From: DATELY01 sp035276085
GTDB lineage: Bacteria; Pseudomonadota; Gammaproteobacteria; Steroidobacterales; Steroidobacteraceae
NCBI GenBank assembly: GCA_035276085.1
Contig: DATELY010000235.1
Coordinates: 1-14,605 of the forward strand
DNA length: 14,605 bases
Direction of reading: 5' to 3'
Part shown: positions 12,902 to 14,605 of the stretch, one piece after another
How positions within the stretch are numbered: position 1 is the stretch's first letter
How the letters are laid out: the number at the start of each line of letters is the position of its first letter
Notes under the pieces: generated by a model
Database searches by the model: none
Told to the model about the DNA's origin: nothing
Seen by the model: only the letters and a program-made list of their open reading frames with translations
Made by a program: the position numbers and the translations under genes

Positions 12902-13473
12902 AGAGCAGTGTGGAAGACCAAGTCACGGTCACTGTCACCGTCAACGGCCGGCAGTACGTGGAGAGTGTTCCGATTCGCATGTTGTTGGTGGACTTCATCC
13001 GCGACCGGCTCGGGTTGACGGCAACACATGTCGGTTGCACTTACGAAGGGCGCTGTGGCGCATGCACCGTTGTAGTCGACGGGCAGGCCATGAAGTCCTG
13101 CATGATGTTGGCGGTTCAGTCCGATGGTCGCACCCTGCTGACTGCCGAGGGTCTTGAAGCACTGTCGGCTGCTGAGGGCCAGCTGCATCCGATCCAGATG
13201 GGCTTCTGGGAGCGGCACGGGCTGCAGTGTGGGTACTGCACGCCCGGCATGATGATGACGGCGTTCGATTTGCTGAAGTCACATGTGGAGGATGGTTCTG
13301 AGCTGACGGAGGAACGCATTCGGCATTCTCTCGTGGGCAATATCTGTCGGTGTACCGGCTATAGCCATATCGTCGAAGCCGTCCAGTCAGCGGCCGGTCA
13401 CCTGCGGGAGCTCTCGGCAGAACAGCGTCATGCGCTTTTCGACATAGAGGGCTTGGCAGGAAAACGGGCATGA
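12898..13473 (+). CDS. Molybdenum hydroxylase [2Fe-2S] subunit (CoxS-like)
   Basis: 191-aa small subunit, longer than the usual 150-170 aa because of an N-terminal extension and about 20 extra C-terminal residues. The N-terminal plant-type [2Fe-2S] domain has Cys47, Cys53, Cys56 and Cys68 (HVGCTYEGRCGACTV). The first two cysteines are five residues apart instead of the usual four. The C-terminal cluster is canonical: Cys111 and Cys114 in QCGYCTPGMMM, Cys150 and Cys152 in ICRCTGYSHI, with Gln110 next to the cluster as in proteins that contact the molybdopterin cofactor. The start ATG overlaps the preceding stop by 4 nt, with AGGAG about 11 nt upstream. Electrons flow from the Mo subunit through these clusters to FAD. 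No export signal is visible. Confidence 0.94.
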   Translation: MKSSVEDQVTVTVTVNGRQYVESVPIRMLLVDFIRDRLGLTATHVGCTYEGRCGACTVVVDGQAMKSCMMLAVQSDGRTLLTAEGLEALSAAEGQLHPIQMGFWERHGLQCGYCTPGMMMTAFDLLKSHVEDGSELTEERIRHSLVGNICRCTGYSHIVEAVQSAAGHLRELSAEQRHALFDIEGLAGKRA

Positions 13474-14605
13474 GCGCGAAACGAGCAGAACAGCTCAATA
13501 CTCAAACCAAGTGGGTTGGGCAGCGGCTCAAGCGCAAGGAGGACGCGCGGTTGCTGCGGGGCCAGGGCCAGTACATCGCCGATATGCAGCTGCCGGGAAT
13601 GCTGCACGCGCATTTCATTCGCAGCACCCATGCTCACGCTCGACTGCAGTCGATCGATCTTTCGGCGGCGCTGGCAGTTCGCGGAGTTGTCGCGGGCTTC
13701 ACGGGTGCGGATCTGCTGAAAAAGGGCATGCGCGAACTGCTCATCCCTTCCCTCTTGCCTGTGGTCATCGAAGGTCATGGCGAGCTTCGCATGCCACCTT
13801 CATTGCCCTTGGCGGTGGACACGGTCTTCTTTCACGGAGAACCCATCGCTGTTCTGCTCGCAGAGGATCGTTATGCGCTCGAGGATGCTGCGGAGCTCGT
13901 GCAGGTTCACTACGAGCCGTTGCCGGCCGTCACGGATCCAGAGCGCGCCCTCGAAGCGGACTCGCCCAGGGTCTACGAGCAATGGCCGGACAACGTCCTG
14001 TATCGCGAGAAGATGGGCAACGATGCCTCTGAAGCTTTCGCGCGGGCCGAGATCGTGATTGAGGAGCGCTTCGAAGTTCCTCGAACCGGATGCAGTCCTT
14101 TGGAGCTGCGCGGTGTTCTCACCGAATGGAGCGACACGGCAGGGCTGAAGCATGTGTCGACGACGCAGCGGCCTCACCTTCTCAGGTCTGCCATCTCGGA
14201 AGTGCTCGATATCCCCGACCACAGGGTCCGGGTCCTCACGCCAAAAGATCAAGGCGGTGCATTTGGCACCAAGGCACCGTTGTCCCGTGAGGATTTCGTA
14301 CTGGCCCTTGTCACCAAGCTGATCAAACGTCCGGTCCGCTGGATCGAAACACGGGAAGAAAGCTTCAGGGCGGGGGTCGGTCAGGAACGGGGCCAGATTC
14401 ACTACATGCAGATCGCCGCGACGCGCGACGGAAAGATCCTGGGGCTGCGCGATCGCTGTATTGGCGATGTGGGTAATGGCAACCAGCCCATGTTCATGGG
14501 ACTCGTGTTCCCCAAGTCCGGCTGCTTCTGGCTTTCAAGTGTCTACAACATCCCGCAGTTGGAGATCGACTTGATCTGCGTCGCGACCCACAAGCCGTGC
14601 CTCAC
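13470..14605 (+). CDS. Molybdenum hydroxylase large (molybdopterin-binding) subunit, C-terminus outside window
   Basis: 378 codons plus 2 bases of a subunit that is normally about 750-800 aa, truncated by the window edge rather than by mutation (no stops in frame). It begins with ATG at the 4-nt ATGA overlap with the FeS subunit, with AGGA 8 nt upstream. Visible: the N-terminal domain LKRKEDARLLRGQGQYIADM (20-39), HAHFIRSTHAHARL (46-59), FHGEPIAVLLAED (121-133), VSTTQRPHLLR (229-239) and the molybdopterin-contacting QGGAFGTK (261-268), where CO dehydrogenases and many relatives read GGGFG. The active-site loop that separates form I CO dehydrogenase (AYRCSFR) from other hydroxylases lies beyond residue 378, so the substrate class cannot be settled here. 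Inferred: hydroxylation of an aromatic, heterocyclic or aldehyde compound using water as oxygen donor. Confidence 0.93.
   Translation, partial: MSAKRAEQLNTQTKWVGQRLKRKEDARLLRGQGQYIADMQLPGMLHAHFIRSTHAHARLQSIDLSAALAVRGVVAGFTGADLLKKGMRELLIPSLLPVVIEGHGELRMPPSLPLAVDTVFFHGEPIAVLLAEDRYALEDAAELVQVHYEPLPAVTDPERALEADSPRVYEQWPDNVLYREKMGNDASEAFARAEIVIEERFEVPRTGCSPLELRGVLTEWSDTAGLKHVSTTQRPHLLRSAISEVLDIPDHRVRVLTPKDQGGAFGTKAPLSREDFVLALVTKLIKRPVRWIETREESFRAGVGQERGQIHYMQIAATRDGKILGLRDRCIGDVGNGNQPMFMGLVFPKSGCFWLSSVYNIPQLEIDLICVATHKPCL

Noticed and set aside
12005..14605. Calling the three-gene operon a true CO dehydrogenase (coxMSL)
   Set aside because: Gene order and domains fit the whole family. The large-subunit active-site loop that would identify CO dehydrogenase lies beyond the window, and the small-subunit motif is atypical.

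Overview
The window looks like chromosomal DNA of a moderately high-GC bacterium, most likely a Pseudomonadota (proteobacterial) heterotroph. It has tightly packed genes, GTG and TTG starts with Shine-Dalgarno support, 4-nt ATGA overlaps, and enzyme families typical of CoA-thioester catabolism. The lineage cannot be fixed further from the sequence. No RNA gene, CRISPR array, insertion sequence, transposase or transcriptional regulator was seen.

Region A (1-8278, minus strand) is a run of eight co-directional genes. In transcription order they are: an APH-type phosphotransferase with an extra C-terminal domain, a DUF7064/CrtC-like protein, a phosphotriesterase-family amidohydrolase, an enoyl-CoA hydratase/isomerase, a family I CoA-transferase/hydrolase, a CaiB/BaiF family III CoA-transferase, a second enoyl-CoA hydratase/isomerase, and an SDR dehydrogenase that runs off the left edge. 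Gaps are short (17-nt overlap up to 70 nt), so this is probably one operon. Region B (8279-8585) is the divergent promoter space. Region C (8586-11050, plus strand) holds an acyl-CoA dehydrogenase and a second CaiB/BaiF CoA-transferase, separated by a perfect 12-bp inverted repeat. Region D (11089-11709, minus) is an EthD-like protein convergent with region C. Region E (12005-14605, plus) is a three-gene molybdenum hydroxylase operon in the order FAD subunit, [2Fe-2S] subunit, molybdopterin subunit (cut by the right edge), with ATGA overlaps at both junctions.

Together the genes read as a catabolic island for an organic acid or lactone-like compound. A molybdenum hydroxylase could oxidise the starting compound, CoA-transferases would activate an acid, and dehydrogenase, hydratase and SDR steps would carry out beta-oxidation. 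The pairing of a lactonase-like phosphotriesterase, CoA-transferases, an APH-type kinase and a divergent acyl-CoA dehydrogenase suggests a lactone to hydroxyacyl-CoA to phosphorylated acyl-CoA to enoyl-CoA route, comparable in logic to the levulinate/4-hydroxyacid (LvaA, ACAD10/11) pathway. That is inference. Several enzymes carry non-standard residues at catalytic or cofactor-ligand positions. The most notable are a Gly where 4-hydroxybutyrate CoA-transferases carry the catalytic Glu, and a C-x5-C spacing in the plant-type [2Fe-2S] motif.
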